Of a DNA stretch of 64,000 nt, positions 11,163-22,000 are shown piece after piece. The stretch is from Xenorhabdus stockiae (lineage in GTDB: Bacteria > Pseudomonadota > Gammaproteobacteria > Enterobacterales > Enterobacteriaceae): contig NZ_NJAJ01000015.1 of assembly GCF_002632825.1 (NCBI RefSeq), positions 3,055 through 67,054 on the forward strand. Direction: 5' to 3'. Every line of letters starts with the position of its first letter. The stretch's first letter is position 1. The notes beneath the pieces are model-generated. The model was not told where the DNA came from and ran no database searches. It saw nothing but the letters and a program-made list of their open reading frames with translations. Position numbers and translations under genes: made by a program.

Positions 11163-12251
11163 TCATTCACTACAACGTCGGATGGCTTCTAATATGACAT
11201 CGGTGCTGATATCAGAACGAAGTTCTGCTTTCCCGATAGCTGTGGGTAATACCAGCCGAAGTTTGCCCGCAGTGACTTTTTTATCGCGCATCATATGAGG
11301 TAAATAATTTTCAGGAGGCATTTCTGACGGGCCATGTACAGGCAGTTTTGCTCTTTCCAGCAGACTGATGATGCGCTGTGTATCCTTACCGGAGAATGAG
11401 CCAACAAGCTCAGAAGCCCGTGCAGCCATAACCATCCCTGCTGCGACTGCTTGCCCGTGCAGCCAGACTCCGTATCCCATTTCAGCTTCAATCGCATGCC
11501 CGAAAGTATGGCCGAGATTTAATAAAGCCCGCATACCTGAGCGTTCATGCTCATCCGCTGCAACAACAAGGGCTTTCAGCTCACAGCAACGACGAATGCA
11601 GTAAGCCATAGCCTGATGGTCGAGATCCAATAATTTTTCGATATTGTTTTCAAGCCAGTTGAAAAATTCACCGTCCAGGATCACGCCATATTTGATCACT
11701 TCAGCCAGCCCTGCATACAGCTCTTGGGCTGGCAGGGTATTTAAGCAGTTGAGATCAATGACCACAGAGGCGGGCTGGTAAAACGCCCCAATCATGTTTT
11801 TACCGAGGGGGTGGTTGACTCCGGTTTTTCCACCAACAGAAGAGTCAACCTGAGAAAGTAGAGTGGTGGGCACCTGAATGAAACGGGTGCCGCGCTGATA
11901 GCTGGCAGCAGCAAAACCCGTCATATCACCGATGACACCACCACCGAGAGCGATAAGCGTTGTGTCCCGAGCATGATTATTTTCCAGTAAGGCCGAAAAT
12001 ATATCATTGAGCACAAAAAGTGATTTGTATTGTTCACCGTCAGGCAAGATAACTTCATTCACCCGAAGGCCCATATTCAGCAATGTGGATTTCACCTGTT
12101 CAAGATACAGGGGAGCCAGTGTTTCATTGGTCACTATCATGACCTGCTGACCAGATTGCAGGGGCCTGAATGCTTCACTGCTCGAAAACAGCCCTTGGGC
12201 GATGGTAATTGGATAGCTTCTTTCACCTAACGTAACAATCACTTGTTCCAT
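11163..12251 (-). CDS. aroB: 3-Dehydroquinate synthase
   Basis: Second shikimate-pathway enzyme, NAD- and metal-dependent, converting DAHP to 3-dehydroquinate. The 362 residues match E. coli AroB in length. The family signature [11 protein letters not shown] is near residue 104, the [20 protein letters not shown] region is complete, and metal ligands occur in [12 protein letters not shown] near 250. It lies 45 bases after aroK, so the two are probably co-transcribed. Confidence 0.97.
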   Translation of the reverse strand: MEQVIVTLGERSYPITIAQGLFSSSEAFRPLQSGQQVMIVTNETLAPLYLEQVKSTLLNMGLRVNEVILPDGEQYKSLFVLNDIFSALLENNHARDTTLIALGGGVIGDMTGFAAASYQRGTRFIQVPTTLLSQVDSSVGGKTGVNHPLGKNMIGAFYQPASVVIDLNCLNTLPAQELYAGLAEVIKYGVILDGEFFNWLENNIEKLLDLDHQAMAYCIRRCCELKALVVAADEHERSGMRALLNLGHTFGHAIEAEMGYGVWLHGQAVAAGMVMAARASELVGSFSGKDTQRIISLLERAKLPVHGPSEMPPENYLPHMMRDKKVTAGKLRLVLPTAIGKAELRSDISTDVILEAIRRCSE

Positions 12252-12296
12252 ATCAGCTTTCGCCTTATTTTTTGCAACGGATTGAATCCGCGGAAA

Positions 12297-12818
12297 TTAA
12301 TTTTTTTCCAATAATTCAATAATTTGATTAGCTACAACTTTGGCGCTTTGCTCATCTGTACGTATAGTCAGGTCAGCAATCTCCTCATACAGAGGATTGC
12401 GCTCATCAGCCAGATTTTCTAAAACTTCACGTGCTGGTGCATCAACTTGAAGTAAAGGGCGTTTTTTGTCGCGCTGGGTACGAGCTAACTGTTTTTCGAT
12501 AGTTGTTTCTAAATAGACGACAACACCACGGGCAGACAGACGATTGCGGGTTTCTTTTGACTTAACAGAACCCCCCCCAGTTGCCAATACAATGCCTTGT
12601 TTCTCAGTCAGTTCGTTAATTATTTTTTCTTCGCGTTCACGGAAGCCTTCTTCGCCTTCCACATCGAATACCCAGCCCACGTCAGCTCCGGTACGTCGCT
12701 CAATTTCTTGATCGGAGTCGTAAAACTCCATATTGAGTTGCTGAGCTAACTGACGACCAATAGTGCTTTTGCCGGCACCCATAGGCCCAACCAGAAAGAT
12801 ATTGCGTTTCTCTGCCAT
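12297..12818 (-). CDS. aroK: Shikimate kinase I
   Basis: Phosphorylates shikimate to shikimate 3-phosphate. The 173 residues equal the E. coli AroK length. The Walker A motif GPMGAGKST is at residues 11-19, the DSDQEIE motif follows near 34, and the GGGSVK substrate loop near 79. It heads the aroK-aroB-damX-dam-rpe-gph-trpS cluster, with a 402-base leader upstream. Confidence 0.97.
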   Translation of the reverse strand: MAEKRNIFLVGPMGAGKSTIGRQLAQQLNMEFYDSDQEIERRTGADVGWVFDVEGEEGFREREEKIINELTEKQGIVLATGGGSVKSKETRNRLSARGVVVYLETTIEKQLARTQRDKKRPLLQVDAPAREVLENLADERNPLYEEIADLTIRTDEQSAKVVANQIIELLEKN

Positions 12819-13220
12819 GTTTTTGGTATTACTAAGACTATTTGTTAATGATAACCCGCCCCGCCAATCAGATTAGCCGCGGGACCTAAACTGAAACCTC
12901 ATGAGTGAAATGTGAGATCAGATGGAAAAATTATCTCAGCACATCAGCCTATATTGCAACTATATAAATCAGCACGAACCGATTGAATCAGGTTCATGCT
13001 TTTTTTCTGGCTGACTGTAACCCTACCCATGGATATTTTGGTAGGCTTTTGCTGGTAATGAGAGACCTGCTCACTCAATTAGATAATCCTTGTATGCTAA
13101 ATTGCCCTCAGCGTCAAATCCATAAACAGGTCAGACCAAGGAAAATGGCTGATAATCGGGCGATTAAATCACATATGTTGCATTTAACTAACTGATAAAT
13201 ATGTTTATATTTCATGGTGG
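12819..13220. other. Spacer between hofQ and aroK
   Basis: 402 bases with no convincing gene. It presumably holds the aroK promoter on the minus strand. Its main feature is a plus-strand terminator-like hairpin at 12971-13006 (listed separately). A 70-codon frame at 12983-13195 overlaps that hairpin and has no recognisable product, so it is not called. Confidence 0.6.
12971..13006 (+). terminator. Plus-strand terminator-like hairpin, possible small RNA end
   Basis: agcacgaacc at 12971-12980 pairs with ggttcatgct at 12991-13000, and the loop can extend the stem (gatt/aatc) with a bulged A. Six T follow. The T run is only on the plus strand, yet no plus-strand gene ends here. It could close an unannotated small RNA starting around 12830-12900, or fold in the antisense of the aroK leader. 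Confidence 0.5.
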
Positions 13221-14306
13221 TTAAATATCAGTCAATTGAGGTGTAATAAAAATTACGAGCTCCCTTCGGCTATGTCGTTCTCCCTGTTGGTTAAATAATG
13301 CACCCAATATAGGAATTTCTGACAAGTAGGGCACTTTTTGCAGACTGGCGCCTTTTTTCTGTTGAAAAATACCGCCCAAAATAAGTGTTTCACCGTTTCT
13401 AACGGTAACTTGTGTCATTATTTCTTGTTTATCAATCGCCAGATTTTCATTTCCTCCCTGATTAATGGGAAGGCCGGGTGCATTCTGGCTGATCTTGAGT
13501 ATTAACCGGATTTTTCCGTTCTTTAAAATGTGTGGAGTGACTTCCATCCCCAATACGGCCTCTTTAAACTGAATCGTTGTTTTATCCTTATTCTGTACGA
13601 TATAAGGAATATCAGAACCCTGTTTGATACTGGCAGGTTGCTGATGTGAGGCTGTCAGTCGTGGACTGGCAATGATATCCAGTTGATTTTCTTGTTCTAA
13701 TGCACTGAGTTCCATTTCCAGCAGAGTGGCATGGATACGGGCTGCATTCAGCACTAAACGATGGCTTTGGCTACCCGCAGGTTGATGCAGATTCAGGCGG
13801 TTAAACCCTAGTGCCCGATTTAGTGGATCGGCGGTAATGCCCCAGTGAATACCTAATTCATGCAGTGCTTCTCTACTGCTGGTGACAATATGCGCTGTAA
13901 TTTGTACTTGTTGTTGTGGTGTATCCACTTCTTTCAGCCAGTTTTTGATGCGAGTAATAGCATCAAATTTATCTTCTAATATCAGGCTGTTTGTTAAAGC
14001 ATCATGTTCTACTTTTCCCCATTTTGTCAGCAACGCTGGGGTATTTTTTTGCAATTGTTCTGTTATTTTTCCTGCATCAGCGTATTGCAGGGTAATAACC
14101 TGATATTCGATTTCCTGATCATCCTGTTCTGACTGATGGAACTCCGTTGCTTCATCTGCCGTATTTTCATTGATAGGATTGTGTGGCGGCTGGAAAGGAT
14201 CTCTTACATTTATGGAAAAAGCCGCTTCTTCCGGTTCAGTATCTTCCGCACAACTGAAAAAGGATAAAAACAGGAGTGCCAGTAAGGTGTAAACACAATT
14301 CTTCAT
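13221..14306 (-). CDS. hofQ: HofQ secretin-like protein with shortened, HofP-like N-terminus
   Basis: A secretin related to PilQ/ComE, in other bacteria the outer-membrane pore for type IV pili or DNA uptake. Residues from about 66 on (starting near ITLQYADAG) align with E. coli HofQ, including the SALEQENQLDIIASPRL region, AIDKQEI and the C-terminal ELVIFITPQL. The N-terminal secretin domain found before that point in E. coli HofQ (412 aa) is absent. Instead there is a signal peptide and an acidic linker with VRDPFQPP, a motif typical of PilP/HofP. It overlaps hofO by 4 bases; no separate hofP exists. Function may be reduced or lost. Confidence 0.85.
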   Translation of the reverse strand: MKNCVYTLLALLFLSFFSCAEDTEPEEAAFSINVRDPFQPPHNPINENTADEATEFHQSEQDDQEIEYQVITLQYADAGKITEQLQKNTPALLTKWGKVEHDALTNSLILEDKFDAITRIKNWLKEVDTPQQQVQITAHIVTSSREALHELGIHWGITADPLNRALGFNRLNLHQPAGSQSHRLVLNAARIHATLLEMELSALEQENQLDIIASPRLTASHQQPASIKQGSDIPYIVQNKDKTTIQFKEAVLGMEVTPHILKNGKIRLILKISQNAPGLPINQGGNENLAIDKQEIMTQVTVRNGETLILGGIFQQKKGASLQKVPYLSEIPILGALFNQQGERHSRRELVIFITPQLTDI

Positions 14307-14869
14307 TGTTGCTTTTCCTCATGATTTATATTTTCCTCATGACTCATATCTGCCAGTACCATGCGGACGGTCAGGCCATTATCGGCGGGGGTGATTGTGA
14401 GGTGTTTAATCAGCAATAAGGGCCGTAACTGCTGAATTTCACTCAGAAAGCGGAGTAATTGCTCATAGGTCAGTGACAATATGATATGCCATAAAACCTG
14501 ATGACCTTCTTTGTGACTTTTCCATTCCATCAGTTGGCTGCCGGAACGGGTTAAAGGCTGGTGGAGCCGTTTAAGTACCGTCGTTTTCGGGGATGATGTT
14601 ATGTGACTATTTGAGTCGAGATTAGCGGTTATCTGTTGGATCTGCTGGTGAAGTTCGGTTAAATCCGGTAGTTCGGAAAAACGGGTTTGAGATAATGCGA
14701 TATCATTTTTCTGTCCTGCTATTTTGGAGCGAAAAGAATGAATGGCATCTTTATTGCCCTGCCAGATAAAAAAATAGAATCCCAAAATAAGAGGAACGAT
14801 CACCAATTGCTGTAATAAAAATAATTGCCATGCAGGGCGAAATAACCACACCAGATAATTATTTTTCAT
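14303..14869 (-). CDS. hofO: HofO, PilO-like protein
   Basis: A 188-residue inner-membrane protein with one N-terminal helix (about residues 16-35), a coiled-coil stretch, and a C-terminal domain with LSLTYEQLLRFLSEI and LLIKHLTI, as in PilO/HofO subunits of the pilus alignment complex. Identification rests on position and architecture more than on sequence. It overlaps hofN by 11 bases and hofQ by 4, so it is translationally coupled. The C-terminal tail contains a near repeat (SHEENINHEEK). Confidence 0.8.
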   Translation of the reverse strand: MKNNYLVWLFRPAWQLFLLQQLVIVPLILGFYFFIWQGNKDAIHSFRSKIAGQKNDIALSQTRFSELPDLTELHQQIQQITANLDSNSHITSSPKTTVLKRLHQPLTRSGSQLMEWKSHKEGHQVLWHIILSLTYEQLLRFLSEIQQLRPLLLIKHLTITPADNGLTVRMVLADMSHEENINHEEKQQ

Positions 14870-15413
14870 TACTGTTCCCCATTAACCACTCAGCATCAAT
14901 GGTAAATACTCGGAGGTAGTCTTCAGGTATCGTTGTCATTTTTTTCAATTGGACATTAATAAGTGAAATATTGCCTGTCAGGTTATCCAATAAATCAGAA
15001 ACATCTTCATAGCTTTGACTATTAGCAGCAAAAACTAATTGGCCGGAATCATCACTGAATGTGGTTAGCCAGCTTTTTTCCGGTAATAAGTGAGGAAGCT
15101 GACGAAATAGTTGTAAATATCGCTGATTCTGCTCCATGAATAACTGTTTTTTCCCTAATTGTTGAGACAGTTGTTGTTGCTGTTGAACAGCCTGCTCTGT
15201 TTCACTAATAGTTTGTTTTAATTGCGCAAGTTGGTGGCTATTTTCAGTAAATTGGTTTTGATATTGTTCAATTTGTTGTTTTTGCTCTATTGAAATGATT
15301 ACCAGAGCGGCAACCCACAGGAACAGTTGTAACCCGAGGAATATCCCCCATTTATGACACCGACGTTTAAGCCTTGCCTGTCGCCAGGGTAGAAAATTCA
15401 CCTGATGCATCAT
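14859..15413 (-). CDS. hofN: HofN, PilN-like protein
   Basis: A 184-residue protein starting with the PilN-typical VNFLPWR segment, which in PilN binds PilM. Then come one membrane helix (about residues 24-43) and a Gln-rich coiled coil with runs of Gln near residue 78, before a small C-terminal domain. It is the expected partner of HofM and HofO in an inner-membrane pilus-like platform. It overlaps hofM by 4 bases and hofO by 11. Confidence 0.84.
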   Translation of the reverse strand: MMHQVNFLPWRQARLKRRCHKWGIFLGLQLFLWVAALVIISIEQKQQIEQYQNQFTENSHQLAQLKQTISETEQAVQQQQQLSQQLGKKQLFMEQNQRYLQLFRQLPHLLPEKSWLTTFSDDSGQLVFAANSQSYEDVSDLLDNLTGNISLINVQLKKMTTIPEDYLRVFTIDAEWLMGNSNEK

Positions 15414-16330
15414 TGGTCATCCGGTCTTAGTGCTAATCCTGCCGCTATCATGAAAGCACCCATGTTTTCCGGTATTGGGGGCTGGTAATGGCAAAATGCT
15501 GACAGTAGGTGCCAAACCTGAACGGATTCTGCTGGCGCGGCCTGCTGCGTTATGGGAGTAAGGCTGGTGGATTGTTCATCACTGTAATAAATCGGGTAAT
15601 TTTCCCTGCCCGGAGTAATGGGGAGCTGGTTAATGACCTGTTTCAGACTGGCATGAGACTGAGTTGATATCAGCCCATAACTGAAAGGCAGGCTCGCCGG
15701 GGCCAGCCATAACCAGTCAGTTTTTCGTTGATGAACCAGCCAGCTGTTACCGGGAATTCCGGCAAGTTCGGCTACATAGCGTAATGCGCAGGGGGCAATA
15801 TCGATGGCATCGGGTGATAAACCGATTTCTGCGAGCAGGCTGAGCCAGAAATTGAGGTCTTTTTGGCGGGTTGCACTTATACAGATTTGTTGCCCATGTA
15901 CCCGATAATCGAGAGCCAGATCAGTGGTGGGGAATTGCTTTTCGGCGTTAGCACGGACAAACCAACCGAGTTCCGGCTCCTGTAATGAGATGTGCTGAGG
16001 CAGAGGAATTTGTTTCTGTAATGTTTGTTGAACAGGTAGTGCCAGCCTTAATTTAACCTTGTTAGGTAATATTTGCCGCCACTGCGTTAAAATTTTGCGT
16101 AATTTTTCTGGATACTGTAACCATCCCCCTGAGATAGGGGTGTTTGGTACCTTATTTAATAAGGGAGTTTCACTAAATGACGATGTTTCATTAAATAAAG
16201 ATGTTTCGTTAAATAAAGAATAGTGCCAGCAGTGCCGGAATTGCCAGCCGTGACGGCGTTTAGTGGCGGCAAGCGCACGAATGTAATGATTATGGATATC
16301 CAGGCCGATATACCATGTAGCTGGGTACAT
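15410..16330 (-). CDS. hofM: HofM, PilM-like protein with hexapeptide repeat insertion
   Basis: A 306-residue PilM/HofM-like protein with an actin-like fold, beginning with YIGLDIHNHYIRALA, the phosphate-loop-like start of the family. It is the first gene of a hofM-N-O-Q operon, divergent from mrcA across 124 bases, as in E. coli. Residues near 40-63 carry a tandem Ser-Leu-Phe-Asn-Glu-Thr repeat, encoded by an 18-bp DNA repeat and apparently an insertion in a surface loop. E. coli uses these genes for growth on DNA; use here is not known. Confidence 0.85.
   Translation of the reverse strand: MYPATWYIGLDIHNHYIRALAATKRRHGWQFRHCWHYSLFNETSLFNETSSFSETPLLNKVPNTPISGGWLQYPEKLRKILTQWRQILPNKVKLRLALPVQQTLQKQIPLPQHISLQEPELGWFVRANAEKQFPTTDLALDYRVHGQQICISATRQKDLNFWLSLLAEIGLSPDAIDIAPCALRYVAELAGIPGNSWLVHQRKTDWLWLAPASLPFSYGLISTQSHASLKQVINQLPITPGRENYPIYYSDEQSTSLTPITQQAAPAESVQVWHLLSAFCHYQPPIPENMGAFMIAAGLALRPDDQ
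16158..16219. repeat. 18-bp tandem repeat inside hofM
   Basis: Units at 16158-16175, 16176-16193 and 16194-16211 with a partial fourth unit; units 2 and 3 differ at three positions and unit 1 is more diverged. The unit length is a multiple of three, so copy-number change keeps the hofM frame. Confidence 0.85.
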
Positions 16331-16454
16331 ATAGTGATTTCCTTATCAGTGATTAGTAATTAATGAAAGGTCATATTCATCGTGTTGTATAGCCTTTATA
16401 CTACGTACTAATCGTTTATAAACTGCCTCATTAACATGGCGTGAGAAATTTCAG

Positions 16455-18986
16455 GTGAAGTTCATAAAGTATTTTTTGATCCTTGTCGTTTTTTGCATTT
16501 TCTTGGGAACAGCCTCGATTTTTGGTTTGTACAAATATATCGAGCCACAGTTACCGGATGTCGCGACGTTAAAGGATGTCCGATTACAGACACCAATGCA
16601 GGTGTTCAGTGCTGATGGCGAACTCATCGCTCAATATGGCGAAAAACGCCGCATACCGCTTACCCTATCCGAAATGCCTCCGTTGTTGGTAAAAGCCTTT
16701 ATTGCCACAGAGGATAGCCGTTTTTATGAACACCACGGTGTTGATCCGATAGGTATTATTCGTGCTGCCTCCATTATGATGACTTCGGGGCACGCGTCTC
16801 AGGGAGCGAGTACCATCACGCAGCAGCTTGCGAGAAACTTTTTTCTTACTCCGGAAAGGACTTTGATTCGTAAGGCGAAAGAAGTATTTCTGGCGATTAG
16901 AATTGAGCAGATGTTAACCAAGGATGAAATTCTTGAGCTGTATCTCAACAAGATCCATCTTGGTTATCGTGCGTATGGTGTCGGCGCTGCAGCGCACGTT
17001 TATTTCGGCAAAAACGTGAATGAATTGACACTAAGTGAAATGGCGATGATTGCCGGATTGCCGAAAGCACCTTCAACCTTAAACCCGCTGTATTCTTATG
17101 AGCGTGCGACCAACCGCCGTAATGTGGTGCTGGGGCGCATGCTGGAAGAGGGCTACATTACTCAGCAGCAGTATTATCAGGCTAGAAGTGAGAAATTAGT
17201 TGCCAGTTACCACACTCCGCAGATTGCGTTTTCTGCACCTTATCTGACTGAAATGGTCAGACAGGATCTGATTAACCGTTATGGCGAAAATGCGTATACG
17301 GATGGTTATAAGGTCTATACCACGGTGACGCGCAAAATCCAGTTGGCTGCTGTCGATGCCGTTCGTACTAATGTGATTGACTATGATATGCGTCATGGTT
17401 ATCGCGGTGCTCAGGAAGTGTTATGGAAGGGAGGCCAGCTTGCATGGAGTCAGTCTAAGATTACCGATAAGCTGAAAACCTTACCAAAATATGGCCCCTT
17501 GTTGCCTGCGGTTGTCATGAAATCTAATGCTACTCAGGCTGAAGTGATGCTGACAGATGGCAGCAAAGTTGAACTGACGATGGCAGGAGTCCGCTGGGCA
17601 CGTCAGTTCAAAACTGACAGCCTGCAAGGGCCGGCACCACAGAGTGTGGATAGCGTCATTCGGGCTGGTGAGCAGATTTGGGTCAGAAAGGTCAATAACG
17701 TCTGGTGGCTGGCTCAATTACCGGAAGTGAATGCAGCGTTGATCTCCATTAACCCAATAAATGGTGCGGTAGAAGCGTTGGTTGGTGGTTTCAATTTTGA
17801 ATTAAGTCAATTTAACCGCGTGACTCAATCATTGCGTCAGGTTGGCTCCAATATCAAGCCATTCCTGTATACCGCTGCGATGGATAAAGGGCTGACGCTG
17901 GCATCATTGCTGAATGATGCACCTATCAGCCGTTGGGATGCCGGTGCAGGTACGGACTGGCGCCCGAAAAACTCGCCTCCGACCTATGATGGCCCAGTTC
18001 GTTTGCGTCAGGGACTGGGGCAGTCCAAGAACGTAGTGATGGTGCGAGCTATGCGTGCGATGGGGGTCGATTATGCGGCTGACTATCTGAAACGCTTTGG
18101 CTTACCGGGAGAGAATGTTGTCCGCACAGAATCACTGGCGCTGGGCTCACCTTCTTTCACACCAATGCAGTTAGTACGCGGCTATGCAGTGATGGCGAAT
18201 GGTGGCTATCTGGTTGATCCTTACTTCATTAACAAAATTGAGGATGATGCAGGGAAAATTCTGTATGAAGCGAAACCTAAGGTTGCCTGCCCACAATGTA
18301 CTGATATTCCGGTGATCTACGGGGATACAACACGCTCTATTGAGCTGTCCGAAGATTCGATTGAGAACGTAGCTCATTCCGATGTTTCCCAAAACCCCGT
18401 GTTACTACCACAGCCGGATCTGGAAAGTGTCGCGCCTAATCTGTACGTTGATGATCAGCAATATGCACCGCATGTTATCAGCACACCGCTGGCATTTTTG
18501 ATCCATGATGCCCTGAAAACCAACATCTTTGGTGAACCGGGCTGGATGGGAACGGGTTGGCGCGCCGCCCGAGATTTAAAGCGTCGTGATATTGGCGGTA
18601 AAACCGGGACAACCAATAGTTCGAAAGATGCATGGTTCTCTGGTTACGGGCCGGATATGGTGGCAACAGTCTGGATTGGTTTTGATGAGCACAGCAGAAG
18701 TCTGGGACGTACTCCGGTTCTGAAAGGAGAAGGTGGAGCGAAAACGGCTCAGCCAATCTGGGATGACTTCATGAAAATGGCATTAGAAGGAGTGCCTGAA
18801 AAACTGATGGAGGCTCCTCAAGGCATTGTGTCTGTCACGATTGATCGGGCTACGGGTAAGCTCTCTAGCGGTGGAAAAAATACCCGTGCAGAATATTTTA
18901 TTGAGGGCACTCAACCGACAGAATATTCTGTACCAGAGGCGGGTACGACTGTCATTGAGAATGGTGAAAGCCAAGAACTGTTCTGA
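16455..18986 (+). CDS. mrcA: Penicillin-binding protein 1A
   Basis: Bifunctional class A PBP making and cross-linking peptidoglycan. The start is GTG at 16455, giving 843 residues (E. coli 850). There is one membrane anchor (residues 5-25), a GT51 glycosyltransferase domain with EDSRFYEHHGVDP near 84, and a transpeptidase domain with the active-site Ser in GSNIKPF near 463, SKN near 520 and KTGTT near 715. It is divergent from hofM and followed by a strong terminator. In E. coli the next gene is nudE; here a toxin gene is interposed. Confidence 0.97.
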   Translation: MKFIKYFLILVVFCIFLGTASIFGLYKYIEPQLPDVATLKDVRLQTPMQVFSADGELIAQYGEKRRIPLTLSEMPPLLVKAFIATEDSRFYEHHGVDPIGIIRAASIMMTSGHASQGASTITQQLARNFFLTPERTLIRKAKEVFLAIRIEQMLTKDEILELYLNKIHLGYRAYGVGAAAHVYFGKNVNELTLSEMAMIAGLPKAPSTLNPLYSYERATNRRNVVLGRMLEEGYITQQQYYQARSEKLVASYHTPQIAFSAPYLTEMVRQDLINRYGENAYTDGYKVYTTVTRKIQLAAVDAVRTNVIDYDMRHGYRGAQEVLWKGGQLAWSQSKITDKLKTLPKYGPLLPAVVMKSNATQAEVMLTDGSKVELTMAGVRWARQFKTDSLQGPAPQSVDSVIRAGEQIWVRKVNNVWWLAQLPEVNAALISINPINGAVEALVGGFNFELSQFNRVTQSLRQVGSNIKPFLYTAAMDKGLTLASLLNDAPISRWDAGAGTDWRPKNSPPTYDGPVRLRQGLGQSKNVVMVRAMRAMGVDYAADYLKRFGLPGENVVRTESLALGSPSFTPMQLVRGYAVMANGGYLVDPYFINKIEDDAGKILYEAKPKVACPQCTDIPVIYGDTTRSIELSEDSIENVAHSDVSQNPVLLPQPDLESVAPNLYVDDQQYAPHVISTPLAFLIHDALKTNIFGEPGWMGTGWRAARDLKRRDIGGKTGTTNSSKDAWFSGYGPDMVATVWIGFDEHSRSLGRTPVLKGEGGAKTAQPIWDDFMKMALEGVPEKLMEAPQGIVSVTIDRATGKLSSGGKNTRAEYFIEGTQPTEYSVPEAGTTVIENGESQELF

Positions 18987-19024
18987 TCAGTTTTAGGTGC
19001 CTGCGCAGGTATTAAACTGAGATA

Positions 19025-19060
19025 AAAAGGCTCTGTCAGTTTCCTGACGGAGCCTTTTGT
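19025..19060. terminator. mrcA terminator, possibly shared with the toxin gene
   Basis: A 15-bp stem (aaaaggctctgtcag ... ctgacggagcctttt, one wobble) with a tttc loop. The symmetrical A and T flanks let it work on both strands, ending mrcA and the converging Tc toxin gene. Confidence 0.9.
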
Positions 19061-19094
19061 TATAGGTTATTTATCAATTTTTATAGCATAAGGG

Positions 19095-22000
19095 CTATTT
19101 ATTCATTTTATCTTTCACAGCTTTTGCGAATGGTTTACCGCCATCTACAGCGGTGTAGTGAATATGAATATTGATATCTTTTAACCGCCACACAGGAACA
19201 AGCCCCGGATAATAAAATATGTTATCGATCACATCCTGATCAGGGAATTCCAGTGTCCAGGTGGAAATAGCGCCTGTACCTTCGAATGGCAGGTAACGGT
19301 CATCATCAAACATCAGGGTATATAGCCAATTTTCTTTCGCCACACTGCCATCATCATCACTCAAAGAAGAAAGAGCGATTTGCTGTTGAGCGCGCAGATT
19401 ATTAACCACATTTTTGCTGTTACCTGCTTTCCTGTTTGGATCATAGAGCCAATTAACTCCGTCCATATCCGGATGGGTTAAGGTAGAACTACTGGTTTGG
19501 GTCAGGATCGCACTAATCTCTGATGACAGGACAGAGCCAAGATTCAGAGTATCCAGAGAGATTGAGACGGAAATCCGTTTAATCTGACGCAGATAATGGC
19601 CGGGATAATTGTCGTCAAACAGTTTTGGATTCAGGGTAAAGCTGATGGATTGTTTATTATCGATCTGTTTTCTTAACCCGCCGCTCGTTAGTAGTGAACT
19701 GAGGGAGACCGTTTTCTTAATATTCAAACGGCGCTCATTGCGCTGTAACCATGTGTTTTCCATTTGCAGCAGATCCAGCTGTAATGATTCCCCGGCCAGT
19801 AGCCCACGATAAGAGTCGTTCCATGCCGTCGTTTTGATAAAGCCCTGACGTTTGTAATCTCCGACTTCATAGCGCCAGCTACTTTCTGCCATCAGACACA
19901 TGGATAACACTGCGTCATAAGCCGGAGCATACAGGGCAGCAAGACGCCCCATCAGCCATTGGTAGGTGGGAACGATCAGGAATCCGGTGGTCATAAATTC
20001 ATACAGCTCACGGGCTGTGGATTGCTGAGCCTGAGCTTCCCGCAGAGCAATCTGGGCACTCTTAATTAACAGATCCTGCTCTTTCAACTGCATCTCAATG
20101 ATATTGATTTCACTTTGAGCCTGCTTGTATTCAATTTCCCAATCCTGACGGCGACGTTGGTAATCTGCACCGTCCTGCAACCTTTCGGCGGCAATATCTA
20201 ATCCTTCCGCAGTAAGTTGTGCGATGATAGCCGCAGTGGTGACTGGGGCCGAATATTTAGCCCCTCCCATTGCCATACCAAAAATGTTGGGGACAACTTC
20301 TAGTGCGGCACCAGTAACGTAGAAAGGAGCGGCAGCCAGTTTGGCAACTTCTGACATGGTTTTCATGCTGATGGCGGAGATTTCCAAAGAAGAAAGGTTT
20401 TCTTCATACAGGTTGTGATAATGATCATATCTCTCCTGAGCCATTTTCTTGCTTTCTTCCAGTGTTGCCTTACCCATTTGGGCCATCTGGACAGCCTCTT
20501 GTTGCAGTTCAATGGCAAATTCAGACAACCTAATCAATTGTGATTGTTCCAGTACCTCTTGCTCTGCATTGACTTCGCTTTCTGTAGCCTGAAGTAATCG
20601 GTGCCCCATATCAGTAAGCTGTTTCACGGCATCACTGGCGCGTTTTAACATGATTGGGAAGCGATATGGCGGAATTTGCTGCTGCATGTTGCTGAGGGTG
20701 CTGGTGGCATACCCTGTATTTCTCTGCGTTAAATTATCTGGATTGGCAGCACTGGCATAAAGTGACAACGATGATGCTTTGCCATCAATTGTCAGCCCAT
20801 GACGCAGGTTATACAGTCTATTTTTCAGTGTTTGCTGGAGTTCGATGAGTTGGGTATTGAAAGGGGATATAAATAAGCTATCAATAGCTCGCACATTCTG
20901 TTTAAAGCTCGTTTTTATCTTGTCCAGAGTCACAGGATACCAGCGCGTTGCATCCATGCCTTCCGGTAATGCCCCGAGCAATTGCTGCGCCTGTTGGTAA
21001 AGTAAACCGGCCTCGTTGAGGCTGTCTCTGGTCAGTTGCCGATAAAGGTAATCTCCCTCCTGCATCCAAAGTTTTATGAGGTATTGGAATAGGGATTTCT
21101 GGTAATAGACAGGCTGGCTGTAAGCGACTGTATCCGGATCAATCTCGTTGAATGATGATGGAAGATTACTGCCACTTTCAATAATGGGGCGAGAATTCCA
21201 CATCCGAATGCCGCCATAAGGGTCAAACAGATAGTTGATAAACCAACGGCGGGAATCGTAGAAACGTTGTTCGTCACCGAGCCGGGCTGAAACCAGATAA
21301 GGGAGATGGAAGAACAGTTCCCAGAAATATTGCCCATTAGCCCCGTTAAAATCGACTTTGGTTAGTGATGATTTGTCATCTAAGGTGGGTTCGGGTAATG
21401 ATTGGGAGTCCCATGCCAGAACTCGTTCTATGGATTGGGTGGCTCGTGAGACCAGTTGTTTGCCAAATAGTGTGTTTAATCTGATGGCAGTGGAATTGAA
21501 TCCTAATGTTTTGATATCGAGATATTGTGCCTGTTGTTTGCTTCGCTGCAATGTGATGGAGGGAATTTTGTCGCTTTCTCCGATAGTGACCTCGTATACA
21601 TTCTCGACAAATCTTGAGGTGTCTTCTGGATTATTTTGATCCAACATAAAAATTGAACCTAATATAAAATAATATTTTTTAGTGTCTGGCTTAAGAGAAA
21701 ATGGTATTTCTCCCGTTGATGCCTGACCATTAAGATATACTTCTTGGCCAAATAGTGATTTTTCTTGTGGATAAGTTCCCATAACAAAAAAAGATTGTGC
21801 AAACTTTTCATTTTTAGTCTGGTATTGCTTACTGGCGATAGAAGTATTGTTTCCCTCAATTGAGATTGAGAGTTTCTTGTCACTTTTAGCATCCCATTGA
21901 ATGCTTTTTTGGAATACTTTCCCGCTAACCCATGAAAGATCACAACTTTTAATAATTTTATTTTCTTTCCACTCATTGGGTAATAACTGGAAAAGTTTTG

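Noticed and set aside
12983-13195. Small plus-strand gene of 70 codons
   Set aside because: It overlaps a terminator-like hairpin, lacks a good ribosome site and has no recognisable protein features.
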